A stretch of 64,000 nucleotides of DNA from NCBI RefSeq assembly GCF_048820935.1, contig NZ_JBMERD010000008.1:1-64000 (forward strand), written 5' to 3'. Shown one piece after another: positions 32,331-40,670 of this stretch. A program made the position numbers and the translations under genes. The DNA is from Algicoccus sp048820935. GTDB lineage: Bacteria; Pseudomonadota; Gammaproteobacteria; Burkholderiales; Burkholderiaceae_B. How positions within the stretch are numbered: position 1 is the stretch's first letter; every line of letters starts with the position of its first letter. The notes beneath the pieces are model-generated. The model was not told the DNA's origin, did no database searches, and worked only from the letters and a program-made list of their open reading frames with translations.

Positions 32331-33704
32331 ATGACAAAAACTCAATCGAAACCGGTGCGCAAGCGCTGCGCCGTCTATTGCCGGGTGTCGACCGACGAAC
32401 GCCTGGACCAAGAGTTCAACTCGATTGATGCGCAGAAAGAAGCCTGCCACGCCTATGTCGCCAGTCAGCGAGCAGAGGGCTGGATTCCTGTGGCCGACGA
32501 CTACGACGATCCAGGCTTCTCCGGTGGCAACACAGATCGGCCAGGGCTGAAACGTCTGATGGCGGATATCGAGCGCGGCCAGATCGACATCGTGGTTGTG
32601 TACAAGATCGACCGCTTGACGCGCAGCCTTGCGGACTTCTCAAAGATGGTCGAAGTCTTCGAGCGCCAGAGCGTATCGTTCGTGTCCGTCACGCAGCAGT
32701 TCAACACCACCACGTCAATGGGTCGGCTGATGCTCAACGTCCTGCTGTCCTTCGCCCAGTTTGAGCGTGAGGTCACGGGCGAGCGCATCCGGGACAAGAT
32801 TGCACTCTCGAAGAAGAAAGGGATGTGGATGGGTGGCACGCCACCCCTGGGGTACGACGTCATCGCCCGCAAACTCGTCGTCAATGACAAAGAGGCCGCG
32901 TTGGTGCGTCAGATTTTTGACGACATGGTGGTCCTTGAGTCCACTGCTGCGCTGGCTCGCAAGCTCAATGCCGAGGGCCACACCACAAAGTCCTGGATCA
33001 CAAAGAAGGGGATTCATCGGCAGGGTGGGCCGCTCTCTGCCCAGTATCTTCACAAACTCTTGAACAACCGGATCTACCTGGGCGAGTTGTCATTGAAGGG
33101 GGAATGGTTTGCTGGGGAACACGAGGCCATCGTCGACCAGGACGCCTGGGAGAAGGTGCAGGCGGTCTTTGCGGTCAATGGTGAGGATCGGCGCCAGAAA
33201 ACAGGAATACGGTTCAGGACCGACTCGCTGCTGCGGGGCTTGCTCTACGCGCCCGACGGCCAGCGATTGGGCTCGAGCTTCACAACCAAGAATGCTGGCA
33301 AACGCTATCTGTATTACGTCACCCCACGGCCGGTGACTTTTGGAGAAGTGGTGAACAAGAAGCTGCGAATCCCGAGCAAGCAAATTGAAGGTGTCGTCGT
33401 CGCCCAGATCAAGAGCGTGCTGAGCAGCCCTGAAGCCCTTCAGGCTCTGGTTGGGGAAGGGGATGCGGTCAACCTGGATGAGGGCACTGTGGTGGTTGCC
33501 ATGGCAGATCTCGAGCGGATGTGGGATCACCTTTATCCCGCTGAACAACACCGTTTGGTGAATCTGATGATTGAGCGCGTTGATCTGGTTGACGATGGCC
33601 GTGTTCAGGGCGTTGAGATTTCCTGGCGCGAGCTGGGCTGGCGTGAGTTGCTGTCCGAGTTTGCCGACAACACCATCGGTGCCGAAGCGTTGGAGGTGGA
33701 ATGA
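32331..33704 (+). CDS. Large serine recombinase (prophage/island integrase)
   Basis: 457 residues from ATG 32331. The resolvase domain has AVYCRVSTDERLDQEFNSID (nucleophile Ser20), VVYKIDRLTRSLADFSKMVE and LMLNVLLSFAQFEREVTGER-IRDKI. The recombinase domain follows (GGTPPLGYDV, NRIYLGELSLKGEWFAGEHE-AIVD), then a short zinc-ribbon-like part without the usual four Cys and a C-terminal helical region. It catalyses site-specific integration and excision. Only five bases separate it from DUF2924, forming one operon with the two HTH genes downstream. Confidence 0.92.
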   Translation: MTKTQSKPVRKRCAVYCRVSTDERLDQEFNSIDAQKEACHAYVASQRAEGWIPVADDYDDPGFSGGNTDRPGLKRLMADIERGQIDIVVVYKIDRLTRSLADFSKMVEVFERQSVSFVSVTQQFNTTTSMGRLMLNVLLSFAQFEREVTGERIRDKIALSKKKGMWMGGTPPLGYDVIARKLVVNDKEAALVRQIFDDMVVLESTAALARKLNAEGHTTKSWITKKGIHRQGGPLSAQYLHKLLNNRIYLGELSLKGEWFAGEHEAIVDQDAWEKVQAVFAVNGEDRRQKTGIRFRTDSLLRGLLYAPDGQRLGSSFTTKNAGKRYLYYVTPRPVTFGEVVNKKLRIPSKQIEGVVVAQIKSVLSSPEALQALVGEGDAVNLDEGTVVVAMADLERMWDHLYPAEQHRLVNLMIERVDLVDDGRVQGVEISWRELGWRELLSEFADNTIGAEALEVE

Positions 33705-34072
33705 TGGAACAGATTTCAGGGCCTATCCCGTCCTTTGTGCCGATGACTTTTGCGCCTCGTCGGCATCACGTCATCGATGGTCAGGCGGGGCCGAACAAGC
33801 GAATTCTTGAAGCTGTGGCGCGTGCACTCTACTGGGAGGATCTGTTGGATCAGGGCGAGTTTGCCAGCATCAGCGATCTTGCGCGAGCCGAGGACCTCCA
33901 GCCCACCACCGTGGCCAGACTCTTGCGTCTGGCGCGCCTGTCGCCCGAAGTCATCGACACCCTCATGGAGGGCGCACAGCCGCGATGGTTGAGCCTGTAC
34001 TGGCTACAGCGCAACGACATCCCGCATTCGTGGCAGGAGCAGATAAACCTGCTGACGGGAGATCGGCCATGA
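33701..34072 (+). CDS. HTH protein of the DUF2924-recombinase module (paralog A)
   Basis: 123 residues starting at ATG 33701 (or 33704) inside the recombinase stop. VARALYWEDLLDQGEFASIS, DLARAEDLQPTTVARLLRLA and RLSPEVIDTLMEGAQPRWLS form a helix-turn-helix region like those encoded after recombinases in this module. It is a paralog of the next gene (shared YW-x-x-LLD-x-G, LLRL, P-x-VID pattern). Likely a DNA-binding partner or regulator of recombination. Confidence 0.7.
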   Translation: MMEQISGPIPSFVPMTFAPRRHHVIDGQAGPNKRILEAVARALYWEDLLDQGEFASISDLARAEDLQPTTVARLLRLARLSPEVIDTLMEGAQPRWLSLYWLQRNDIPHSWQEQINLLTGDRP

Positions 34073-34536
34073 CAGAGCGACGACGCCCGATCCGTAAAGC
34101 GGGTCAATCAGGACGGCCACTGCCCGCGGCCGGTGTTCGCCTACAGACGTTTGTGCCATGGGCACCGACCAGGCGGAAATCACCACGTAGAGAGATCGTC
34201 ACACCCGACGGGGCGAGCCAAACGTTTCAGGTGCGCTCAAAGGCCACGGAGGCCCAGGAGGAATCAACTCTGATACGTGCGTTGGGGTTGGCCTATTATT
34301 GGCAGCACCTGCTGGACGAAGGACGCATCGCGTCGCCGGGAGCTATTGCGCAGCTGGAAGGCTTGGATGCCAGCCACGTGCGCAGGCTGCTGCGCCTGAC
34401 ACTATTGGCGCCGACTGTCATTGATCAAATGGTGAACTCTGAGAGCTTGTCGTTCGATAGAATCGTGCGTACGCCATGGCCCGACGACTGGTGGCGGCAG
34501 GCGGGGCTGTTGCGGTCGCTGGCGGATAGTGTTTGA
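34069..34536 (+). CDS. HTH protein of the DUF2924-recombinase module (paralog B)
   Basis: 155 residues from ATG 34069, overlapping the previous stop (ATGA). A basic Pro/Arg-rich leader (TERRRPIRKAGQSGRP) is followed by VTPDGASQTFQVRSKATEAQ, then LGLAYYWQHLLDEGRIASPG, AIAQLEGLDASHVRRLLRLT and LLAPTVIDQMV: the same HTH region as paralog A. A 34-bp part of it (34205-34238) is repeated exactly at 35482-35515, where a remnant of another copy lies. Confidence 0.7.
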   Translation: MTERRRPIRKAGQSGRPLPAAGVRLQTFVPWAPTRRKSPRREIVTPDGASQTFQVRSKATEAQEESTLIRALGLAYYWQHLLDEGRIASPGAIAQLEGLDASHVRRLLRLTLLAPTVIDQMVNSESLSFDRIVRTPWPDDWWRQAGLLRSLADSV

Positions 34537-34640
34537 TCACAGAATACGTGACATCGGGTGAACCATCACCTGTCAACCGGTCAAGATGGTTGACGCGCTA
34601 TGGTTGTTGCGAAGTGTGTCTCATGGCGATACAATGGATC

Positions 34641-34922
34641 ATGATAAAAACCTTCCGACATCGTGGTTTACAGCGCTTTTTTGAGGCCGGGAGCAAAGCT
34701 GGAATACAACCTTCACACGCTTCAAAGCTGGCGCGTCAACTGCGTCAGTTGGATGCTGCAACCAGTGCTGATGACATGGATATGCCCGGGTGGCGTTTGC
34801 ACCCTTTGCACGGTGCAAAGCTCGAAGGGCATTGGTCGGTGTGGGTTAATGGAAATTGGCGTTTGACGTTTACGTTTGAGGGTCAGGATGTCATTCTGGT
34901 TGACTACCAGGACTATCACTAG
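34641..34922 (+). CDS. higB: HigB-type toxin (RelE/ParE superfamily)
   Basis: 93 residues from ATG 34641. MIKTFRHRGLQRFFEAGSKA-GIQ, ARQLRQLDAATSADDMDMPG-WRLHPLHGAKLEGHWSVWVN-GNWRLTF and VDYQDYH are the standard blocks of HigB/RelE-type ribosome-dependent mRNA interferases. Toxin first, antitoxin second is the higBA order. It sits just after the recombinase module and probably stabilises the element. Confidence 0.9.
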   Translation: MIKTFRHRGLQRFFEAGSKAGIQPSHASKLARQLRQLDAATSADDMDMPGWRLHPLHGAKLEGHWSVWVNGNWRLTFTFEGQDVILVDYQDYH

Positions 34923-34931
34923 GAGGTCATT

Positions 34932-35243
34932 ATGCGTATGCACAATCCGCCGCATCCGGGCGAGACGCTTCGTGAGGATGTTCTTCCGGCACTTGGTTTG
35001 TCGGTGACCGAGGCCGCTCGGCAGTTGGGAGTGAGCCGTGTTGCTTTATCGCGTGTGTTACACGGTCGTGCTGCGATTTCTGTGGATCTGGCCAGAAGGC
35101 TGGAAGTATGGCTTCGCAAGCCCAATGGCCGTGGCCCCAGCGCTGAAACATGGTTGCGTGGTCAGATCGACTACGATCTGTGGCAGGCCGAGCATTCTGG
35201 AGACGAATTGCAGGTTGAGCCGGCGCATGCTGCGGTGGCCTAG
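34932..35243 (+). CDS. higA: HigA-type antitoxin (XRE family)
   Basis: 103 residues. HNPPHPGETLREDVLPALGL-SVTEAARQLGVSRVALSRVL-HGRAAISVDLARRLEVWL is the HigA XRE helix-turn-helix. AGGAGG, directly after the toxin stop, lies five bases before the ATG. The protein would neutralise the toxin and repress the operon. It ends in an acidic stretch and an Ala-rich tail. Confidence 0.92.
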   Translation: MRMHNPPHPGETLREDVLPALGLSVTEAARQLGVSRVALSRVLHGRAAISVDLARRLEVWLRKPNGRGPSAETWLRGQIDYDLWQAEHSGDELQVEPAHAAVA

Positions 35244-35801
35244 TGTCGACCTTGTCTAACGCCCTCAGTCGCTGGTCGACTGTGTGACGGTCGATCTTAA
35301 TGCTGCGTTGTCGGCAGAAGATGAAGCGCTAGCTGGCCGATGTCGGTCACACAAGCGGTATGACTGTTTATGACACAGACCGCGGAATGAATGCTGTCGA
35401 GTCATCTCGAGATTGCTCCAATGCGGCCAGTGACTCTGCAATGAAACTCATAGGAAGTCTTGAATAACCGAATCCACCCATCCGACGGGGCGAGCCAAAC
35501 GTTTCAGGTGCGCTCGCGAGCCACGCAGGCCCAAGAGGAGACAACCTTGATCCTACGGATGATGTCGTCAGGTGCTGAGGGTTCTTGTTCGTCACACACC
35601 AAGCGCCGCTATCCATTTTCAAGTTCAAACCACCTAGCTGCAAACCCGCAGAATCACTAGGTTCGGCCTTGGGATCGCTCCTGACTTTTGCAGATAGGAA
35701 AGAGAGAGATACGAGAAAAGATCGCGAAAACTACCGGAATGGGGGATTTTCGGTCCTCTGGCAAATCCGCGCAAGCCCGCCAATACTGGGGCTTCAGGCA
35801 C
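35244..35801. other. Gene-poor stretch between higA and tRNA-Phe holding a gene remnant
   Basis: Apart from the remnant at 35482-35560, no gene is convincing on either strand. Base composition changes here from prophage-like to host-like, so the prophage or island boundary most likely lies in this interval. No attachment repeat could be identified by eye. Confidence 0.4.
35482..35560 (+). pseudogene. Remnant of a second HTH paralog B gene
   Basis: The plus strand encodes DGASQTFQVRSRATQAQEET-TLI, matching residues of paralog B (DGASQTFQVRSKATEAQEES-TLI). The first 34 bases are identical to 34205-34238; similarity then falls off and ends by about 35560. Upstream and downstream parts are missing. 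It is a leftover of an additional module copy, perhaps from an earlier element at this site. Confidence 0.7.
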
Positions 35802-35827
35802 AAAAAAGCCCGGCGAGAGCCGGGTTG
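35802..35827 (-). terminator. Intrinsic terminator of tRNA-Phe
   Basis: On the minus strand CCCGGC-TCTC-GCCGGG is followed by CTTTTTT, eleven bases past the tRNA 3' end. Confidence 0.85.
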
Positions 35828-35837
35828 TTGTATTCGG

Positions 35838-35913
35838 TGGTGGCCCGGGGCGGAATCGAACCACCGACACAAGGATTTTCAATCCTCTGCTCTACCGACT
35901 GAGCTACCAGGCC
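35838..35913 (-). tRNA. tRNA-Phe (GAA)
   Basis: The minus strand gives a 76-base cloverleaf: acceptor GGCCTGG pairing with CCGGGCC (one G-U), D arm GCTCAGTCGGTAGAGC, anticodon loop TTGAAAA with anticodon GAA, T arm GTCGGTGGTTCGATTCCGCC-type, and an encoded 3' CCA. tRNA-Phe genes are common integration targets; the prophage's serine recombinase and the mosaic DNA lie next to it, but no duplicated tRNA end was found. Confidence 0.95.
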
Positions 35914-36044
35914 AACCGAAGACTGAACTATACACTAAATTTTTGAATGTTGCGAAGGCAGTAGGGGAAAGTGTTGCATTTGTGCCTTGCAGGGTTCGTG
36001 TAAGCAGTATTTTCTGCTGACGGGCGCAATCACCTAGGGGAAAC

Positions 36045-36073
36045 CTTACAAAAGGGGTTCTATTAACTATAAT
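36045..36073 (+). promoter_or_regulatory. Sigma-70 promoter for hemA
   Basis: CTTACA and a perfect TATAAT are separated by 17 bases, about 70 bases upstream of the hemA start. Confidence 0.7.
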
Positions 36074-36150
36074 AAGGGGATATGTCTGTTTTTACGCGTA
36101 CTTTTGCGTAAATTTTCTCGAACTTCTTTTATTTGGTCATCGTTACATCT

Positions 36151-37431
36151 ATGTCTGTCGGAGTTTATACACTGGGTCTCAATCACACGTCTGCATCGCT
36201 TGCAGTGCGTGAACGGGTGTCCCTGTCTGATGATCTGATTGCACCGGCGTTGGCATCATTAAAAGAAACGTTCGGTACACGGTTGCGTGAAGCGGCATTC
36301 TTGTCGACCTGTAACCGCACAGAACTTTATTGTGCTGCAGAGCCATCTGTGGCACAGGAGCTGGCGCAATGGTTAGCTGGATTTAACCAGCTGGATCAGC
36401 GCATGATTGAACCGCATCTGTATTTACATGATCGTGACTTAGCAGTCCGTCATGCTTTCCGAGTCGCCAGTGGTTTGGATTCCATGGTGCTTGGCGAGCC
36501 GCAGATTTTGGGACAGTTGAAGGATGCAGTCAGAGTGGCTGACCAGGCGGGTTCGCTGGGTACGTTGTTGCATCAACTCTTTCAGCGTACGTTCTCTGTT
36601 GCAAAAGAAGTTCGTTCAACCACAGCCATTGGTGAGCAGTCGGTTTCTCTGGCTGCCGCCGCAGTGCGTTTGTCTGAGCGCGTGTTTGGTGAACTCAACA
36701 ACTCAAAAGTGCTGTTTATCGGTGCTGGCGAAATGATTGATTTGTGTGCCACGCACTTTGCGGCTCGAAACCCAGCCCAAATGACGGTTGCTAACCGCAC
36801 ACGTGAACGCGCTGAAACCTTAGCAGCAAGGATTGGTGCCTCGACGATGCGCCTGGCCGAATTGCCTGATCGTCTTGCTGAATTTGATGTGGTGGTTTCC
36901 TGTACGGCCAGTACGTTGCCGATCTTAGGATTGGGTATGGTAGAGCGCACGACACGTCAACGTCGTCGTTTGCCAATGGTCATGGTCGATTTGGCAGTTC
37001 CTAGAGACATTGAGCCTGAAGTAGGCCGTCTGGACGACATCTACCTGTATTCAGTGGATGATTTGGGCAAGGTGGTGCAATCAGGTGAACAAAACCGCCG
37101 TGCAGCGGTTGTCCAAGCAGAAGCGATCATTGATGCACGCGTGCGTAATTTCATGAAGTGGTTAGAGCTGCGCTCAACGGTCCCCATTATTCAGTCATTG
37201 AGAGCAGGTGCACAAGCCGTTCAGGCGCATGAACTCGAAAAAGCGCGACGTGCGTTGGTTCGAGGTGAGGATCCTGATCAGGTGATGGAGCAATTGGCGC
37301 ATGCGCTGACACAGAAATATCTCCATGGCACCTTGTCTGCTTTGCATCAGTCTGAGCAAAGCGATAGACAACAATTGATGGGCTGGTTACCCAAACTCTT
37401 TCCCTCTTCGGCGGGTCGTCGTCAGCATTAG
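36151..37431 (+). CDS. hemA: Glutamyl-tRNA reductase
   Basis: 426 residues from ATG 36151 (MSVGVYTLGLNHTSASLAVR). It reduces Glu-tRNA to glutamate-1-semialdehyde, the first step of heme synthesis. STCNRTELYCA holds the thioester-forming Cys (about 54); GLDSMVLGEPQILGQLKDAV is the substrate-binding signature; FIGAGEMIDLCATHF is the NADPH fold; MVDLAVPRDIEPEVG follows; and the C-terminal dimerisation helix has the usual LTQKYLHGTL. The earlier in-frame ATG at 36133 would add six residues and is not typical. hemE lies at the far end of the window. Confidence 0.97.
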   Translation: MSVGVYTLGLNHTSASLAVRERVSLSDDLIAPALASLKETFGTRLREAAFLSTCNRTELYCAAEPSVAQELAQWLAGFNQLDQRMIEPHLYLHDRDLAVRHAFRVASGLDSMVLGEPQILGQLKDAVRVADQAGSLGTLLHQLFQRTFSVAKEVRSTTAIGEQSVSLAAAAVRLSERVFGELNNSKVLFIGAGEMIDLCATHFAARNPAQMTVANRTRERAETLAARIGASTMRLAELPDRLAEFDVVVSCTASTLPILGLGMVERTTRQRRRLPMVMVDLAVPRDIEPEVGRLDDIYLYSVDDLGKVVQSGEQNRRAAVVQAEAIIDARVRNFMKWLELRSTVPIIQSLRAGAQAVQAHELEKARRALVRGEDPDQVMEQLAHALTQKYLHGTLSALHQSEQSDRQQLMGWLPKLFPSSAGRRQH

Positions 37432-37614
37432 CGGCTCTGCCTGCCTTTAAGAGAGTGGGTTGTGGTGGGTCGCGTGTTGTTTCGTGCCGTGTCGTTACTT
37501 TCCCGCCCATGACCGTACATGACGTACCTGTACTAAACCTTGCTGTGGGTTGCGCTGATGTATTCCAACATTGAGTCTGCGCCCTGACTATTTACTTTTT
37601 ATAAGACCAACATC

Positions 37615-38697
37615 ATGAATGAAGCAATGCGTTCGCGCCTTGAGCAACTGGGTCGTCGACTTGAAGAAGTTGATGCACTCTTGGCCGAGCCTGAAACTGC
37701 CAACGATATGAAACTATTCCGGCAATTAGCCCGTGAACGTTCAGACCTCGATGACGTTGTGAAAGCCTTTACTGAATTCACACAAGCTGAAGCCGATTTG
37801 GAAGGGGCGCGTGAGTTGATGTCTGATCCTGAGTTAAAGGAGATGGCACAAGAAGAGTATCAATTAACAAAAGCGCGTTTGGACATTTTAGAAGACGAGC
37901 TGCAAATCTTGTTGTTACCCAAAGATCCAGATGATTCCCGCAGTGTGTATCTGGAAATCCGTGCTGGTACCGGTGGCGATGAAAGTGCACTCTTTGCGGG
38001 TGATTTGCTGCGCATGTATGCACGCTTTGCGGAGCAACACGGCTGGCGTGTGGAAATGATGTCAGAAAGTCCGGCAGAGCTTGGCGGATACAAAGAAGTC
38101 GTTGCCCGCATTGAAGGTGAAGGCGTCTATGGCTTACTCAAGTTTGAGTCGGGTGCGCATCGTGTTCAGCGAGTGCCCGAAACGGAGTCTCAAGGCCGTA
38201 TTCACACGTCTGCATGCACGGTTGCCATCTTGCCTGAAGCCGATGAAATGTCTGACGTCATGATCAATCCCAGCGATTTGCGTGTCGATACATTCCGAGC
38301 CAGTGGTGCCGGTGGTCAGCACGTCAACAAGACCGATTCTGCCGTGCGCTTAACGCACTTGCCAACGGGCTTAGTGGTGGAATGTCAGGATGATCGTTCA
38401 CAACACCGTAATAAAGACAAAGCCATGCAAGTGCTTGCTGCACGCTTAAAGGACCTGCAGTTGACTGAGCAGCGCGACAAAGAGGCCGCAGAACGCAAGA
38501 GTCTGGTGGGTTCAGGTGATCGTTCTGAACGGATTCGGACTTATAACTATCCGCAAGGTCGAGTCACAGATCATCGCATTAACCTCACGCTTTATAAATT
38601 AGTGGCCATTATGGATGGTGACCTGGAAGAGTTGACCTCCACACTGGCGGCTCATCATCAGGCAGATCAGCTCGCTGCACTGGCTGATGCGCACTAA
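37615..38697 (+). CDS. prfA: Peptide chain release factor 1
   Basis: 360 residues, the usual RF1 length. RVPETESQGRIHTSACTVAI contains the P-x-T codon-recognition element (PET), and RASGAGGQHVNKTDSAVRLT holds the GGQ peptidyl-tRNA hydrolysis motif. It ends translation at UAA and UAG. Next to hemA and prmC, the conserved order; PrmC methylates the Gln of GGQ. Confidence 0.98.
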   Translation: MNEAMRSRLEQLGRRLEEVDALLAEPETANDMKLFRQLARERSDLDDVVKAFTEFTQAEADLEGARELMSDPELKEMAQEEYQLTKARLDILEDELQILLLPKDPDDSRSVYLEIRAGTGGDESALFAGDLLRMYARFAEQHGWRVEMMSESPAELGGYKEVVARIEGEGVYGLLKFESGAHRVQRVPETESQGRIHTSACTVAILPEADEMSDVMINPSDLRVDTFRASGAGGQHVNKTDSAVRLTHLPTGLVVECQDDRSQHRNKDKAMQVLAARLKDLQLTEQRDKEAAERKSLVGSGDRSERIRTYNYPQGRVTDHRINLTLYKLVAIMDGDLEELTSTLAAHHQADQLAALADAH

Positions 38698-38740
38698 CAG
38701 AGCTGTCGGTTAAGACAAAGTTAGGACAAGATTGAGACAC

Positions 38741-39619
38741 ATGGATAGGTCAAATTCAGACTCTTTGACGGTTGCGAGTTGCTTACAAATAACCGATCTG
38801 CCACGAACAGAGTTGCGTTTGCTGTTGTCTCATCTGTTGCAACAATCCAATAGCTGGCTGATTGCGCACGACGATTACCGTTTGACGTCTGATCAACAAA
38901 AGCAGTGGCAGACGCTGATTCAACGCCGTCAAGCGGGTGAGCCGATTGCTTATGTGTTGGGGTGGCGTGGTTTTTGGGATTTTGAGGTGAAGGTCACACC
39001 GGATGTACTCATCCCCCGACATGAAACTGAGCGTCTGGTCGAGGTCGCCTTAGAAGCTTTGACGAGTCAGGGAGTTGGCTCTAAACCAGCAATCCTTGAT
39101 TTGGGGACGGGTAGTGGCATTGTGGCCATTGCGCTGACTCGAGCTTATCCACAGGCTCAGGTGATGGCTACAGACTTTAGTGAGGCAGCGCTTGCCATCG
39201 CTCAAGAGAATGCGCAACGTCTTCAAGCATCCATTACTTTTATACAGAGCGATTGGTTGGCTGATTTGCCGACAAAGCTTGATGATGCATCGATGCGATT
39301 TGATCTGATTGTTTCGAACCCGCCTTATATTCACGCACAAGACATTCATTTGCAACAAGGTGATTTGCGTTATGAGCCGAGTTCGGCGCTGACAGACGGT
39401 GAAGATGGTTTATCGGATTTGCGTACTATCATTTTTGAATCAAAGCGTTGGTTAAAGCCGAGCGGTTGTTTGTGGCTTGAACACGGTTACGATCAAGGTC
39501 AGGCGGTGCGGCAGTTGTTAGAAGAAGCAGGCTATCAGTCCATTCAAACGCACCGAGACCTGTCAGATCATGAGCGAGTCAGTGGTGGTATTGCACCTCT
39601 GTCTGCGTTAACCCTATAA
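38741..39619 (+). CDS. prmC: Release factor glutamine methyltransferase
   Basis: About 292 residues from ATG 38741; a TTG nine bases upstream has an AGGA at slightly better spacing. QAGEPIAYVLGWRGFWDFEV is the PrmC N-terminal domain; ILDLGTGSGIVAIALTRAYP binds SAM; FDLIVSNPPYI is the NPPY catalytic motif for Gln methylation; YEPSSALTDGEDGL is typical of the C-terminal part. It methylates the GGQ Gln of release factors, including the neighbouring prfA product. Confidence 0.96.
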   Translation: MDRSNSDSLTVASCLQITDLPRTELRLLLSHLLQQSNSWLIAHDDYRLTSDQQKQWQTLIQRRQAGEPIAYVLGWRGFWDFEVKVTPDVLIPRHETERLVEVALEALTSQGVGSKPAILDLGTGSGIVAIALTRAYPQAQVMATDFSEAALAIAQENAQRLQASITFIQSDWLADLPTKLDDASMRFDLIVSNPPYIHAQDIHLQQGDLRYEPSSALTDGEDGLSDLRTIIFESKRWLKPSGCLWLEHGYDQGQAVRQLLEEAGYQSIQTHRDLSDHERVSGGIAPLSALTL

Positions 39620-39713
39620 AATAGCTTGCAGTGTGTTGCTTAAGTCCAGAATGCCTGATTTTGGCGCAATGGGCTGAGCAGATTTTTTGACTTTATTTGT
39701 GGAATCGATCTCT

Positions 39714-40040
39714 ATGTCAGACGTACAAGAATTCATCAAGGAAACCGTGACCAGCAACCCTGTTGTGCTGTTTATGAAAGGCACAGCCCAGTTTCCTCAG
39801 TGTGGTTTTTCTGGTCGTGCGATCCAGATTTTGCGCGACTGTGGTGTGACTAAACTGGTCACCGTGAACGTCTTGGAAGACGGTGAAGTGCGTGAAGGTA
39901 TCAAAACCTTCTCACAATGGCCCACCATTCCTCAGCTGTACATTGATGGCGAATTTGTCGGTGGTTCAGACATCTTGGCTGAAATGGAACAGAGCGGTGA
40001 GCTCAAAGAGATGCTTGAGCAAGCAGGTGCAACCAATTGA
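39714..40040 (+). CDS. grxD: Monothiol glutaredoxin
   Basis: 108 residues from ATG 39714. VVLFMKGTAQFPQCGFSGRA has the CGFS site (Cys30) of monothiol glutaredoxins; TFSQWPTIPQLYIDGEFVGG-SDIL holds the glutathione-binding cis-Pro and GG loops. These proteins carry [2Fe-2S] clusters for delivery to other proteins. It overlaps the ubiX start. Confidence 0.96.
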   Translation: MSDVQEFIKETVTSNPVVLFMKGTAQFPQCGFSGRAIQILRDCGVTKLVTVNVLEDGEVREGIKTFSQWPTIPQLYIDGEFVGGSDILAEMEQSGELKEMLEQAGATN

Positions 40041-40603
40041 GTGTGCGTCGACTGGTTGTTGGAATCACCGGTGCAACAGGCGTGGCCTATGCGGTACGCC
40101 TGTTGTCTGTTCTGAAAGATCGAGATGACGTTGAAACGCATCTCATTATTTCTTCAGCCGGTATTCTGAATCTGCAACACGAGTTAGACATTACCCGACA
40201 AGACTTGCTGGATATGGCGGATCACGCTTATTCAGTTAAAGATGTGGGGGCAACGATTGCTAGCGGTGCATTTGCAACGCATGGGATGGTGATCGTGCCG
40301 TGTTCTATGCGGACATTGGCTGCGGTTGCCCACGGTCTGTCAGATAACCTGATTACACGTGCAGCTGATGTGACGTTAAAGGAGCGTCGTCGCCTTGTGA
40401 TGGTGGTTCGTGAAACTCCCTTCAATTTGGCGCACTTACGCAATATGACAGCTGTCACAGAAATGGGTGGTGTGATCTTTCCACCGCTGCCTGCCTTTTA
40501 TCAACGGCCTGAGAGTATCGAGGATATGGTGAACCACACGGTCGCCCGAATTCTTGATCTGGTTGATATTAAGGTTGAAGGTGCTTCTTGGGAAGGCCTG
40601 TGA
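40037..40603 (+). CDS. ubiX: Flavin prenyltransferase
   Basis: 188 residues. RRLVVGITGATGVAYAVRLL, the FMN-binding start, then GAFATHGMVIVPCSMRTLAA, LKERRRLVMVVRETPFNLAH and GGVIFPPLPAFYQRPESIED are the UbiX blocks. It makes prenylated FMN for the UbiD decarboxylase of ubiquinone synthesis. Starts: TTG 40037 overlaps the grxD stop; GTG 40043 is the alternative. Confidence 0.95.
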   Translation: MSVRRLVVGITGATGVAYAVRLLSVLKDRDDVETHLIISSAGILNLQHELDITRQDLLDMADHAYSVKDVGATIASGAFATHGMVIVPCSMRTLAAVAHGLSDNLITRAADVTLKERRRLVMVVRETPFNLAHLRNMTAVTEMGGVIFPPLPAFYQRPESIEDMVNHTVARILDLVDIKVEGASWEGL

Positions 40604-40670
40604 TGAAGCCTTCCGCTCATTGATTGACGCTTATTGATTTAATTTGATAGCTTCGCTGATGGCGCGGCTA

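Noticed and set aside
34932..35243. HigA as the prophage repressor
   Set aside because: Sequence and position after the toxin gene show an antitoxin; it is not placed at an early-gene promoter.
35838..35913. tRNA-Phe as the attachment site
   Set aside because: No duplicated tRNA segment was found at the left edge, and serine recombinases seldom use tRNA genes; it remains only a suspicion.
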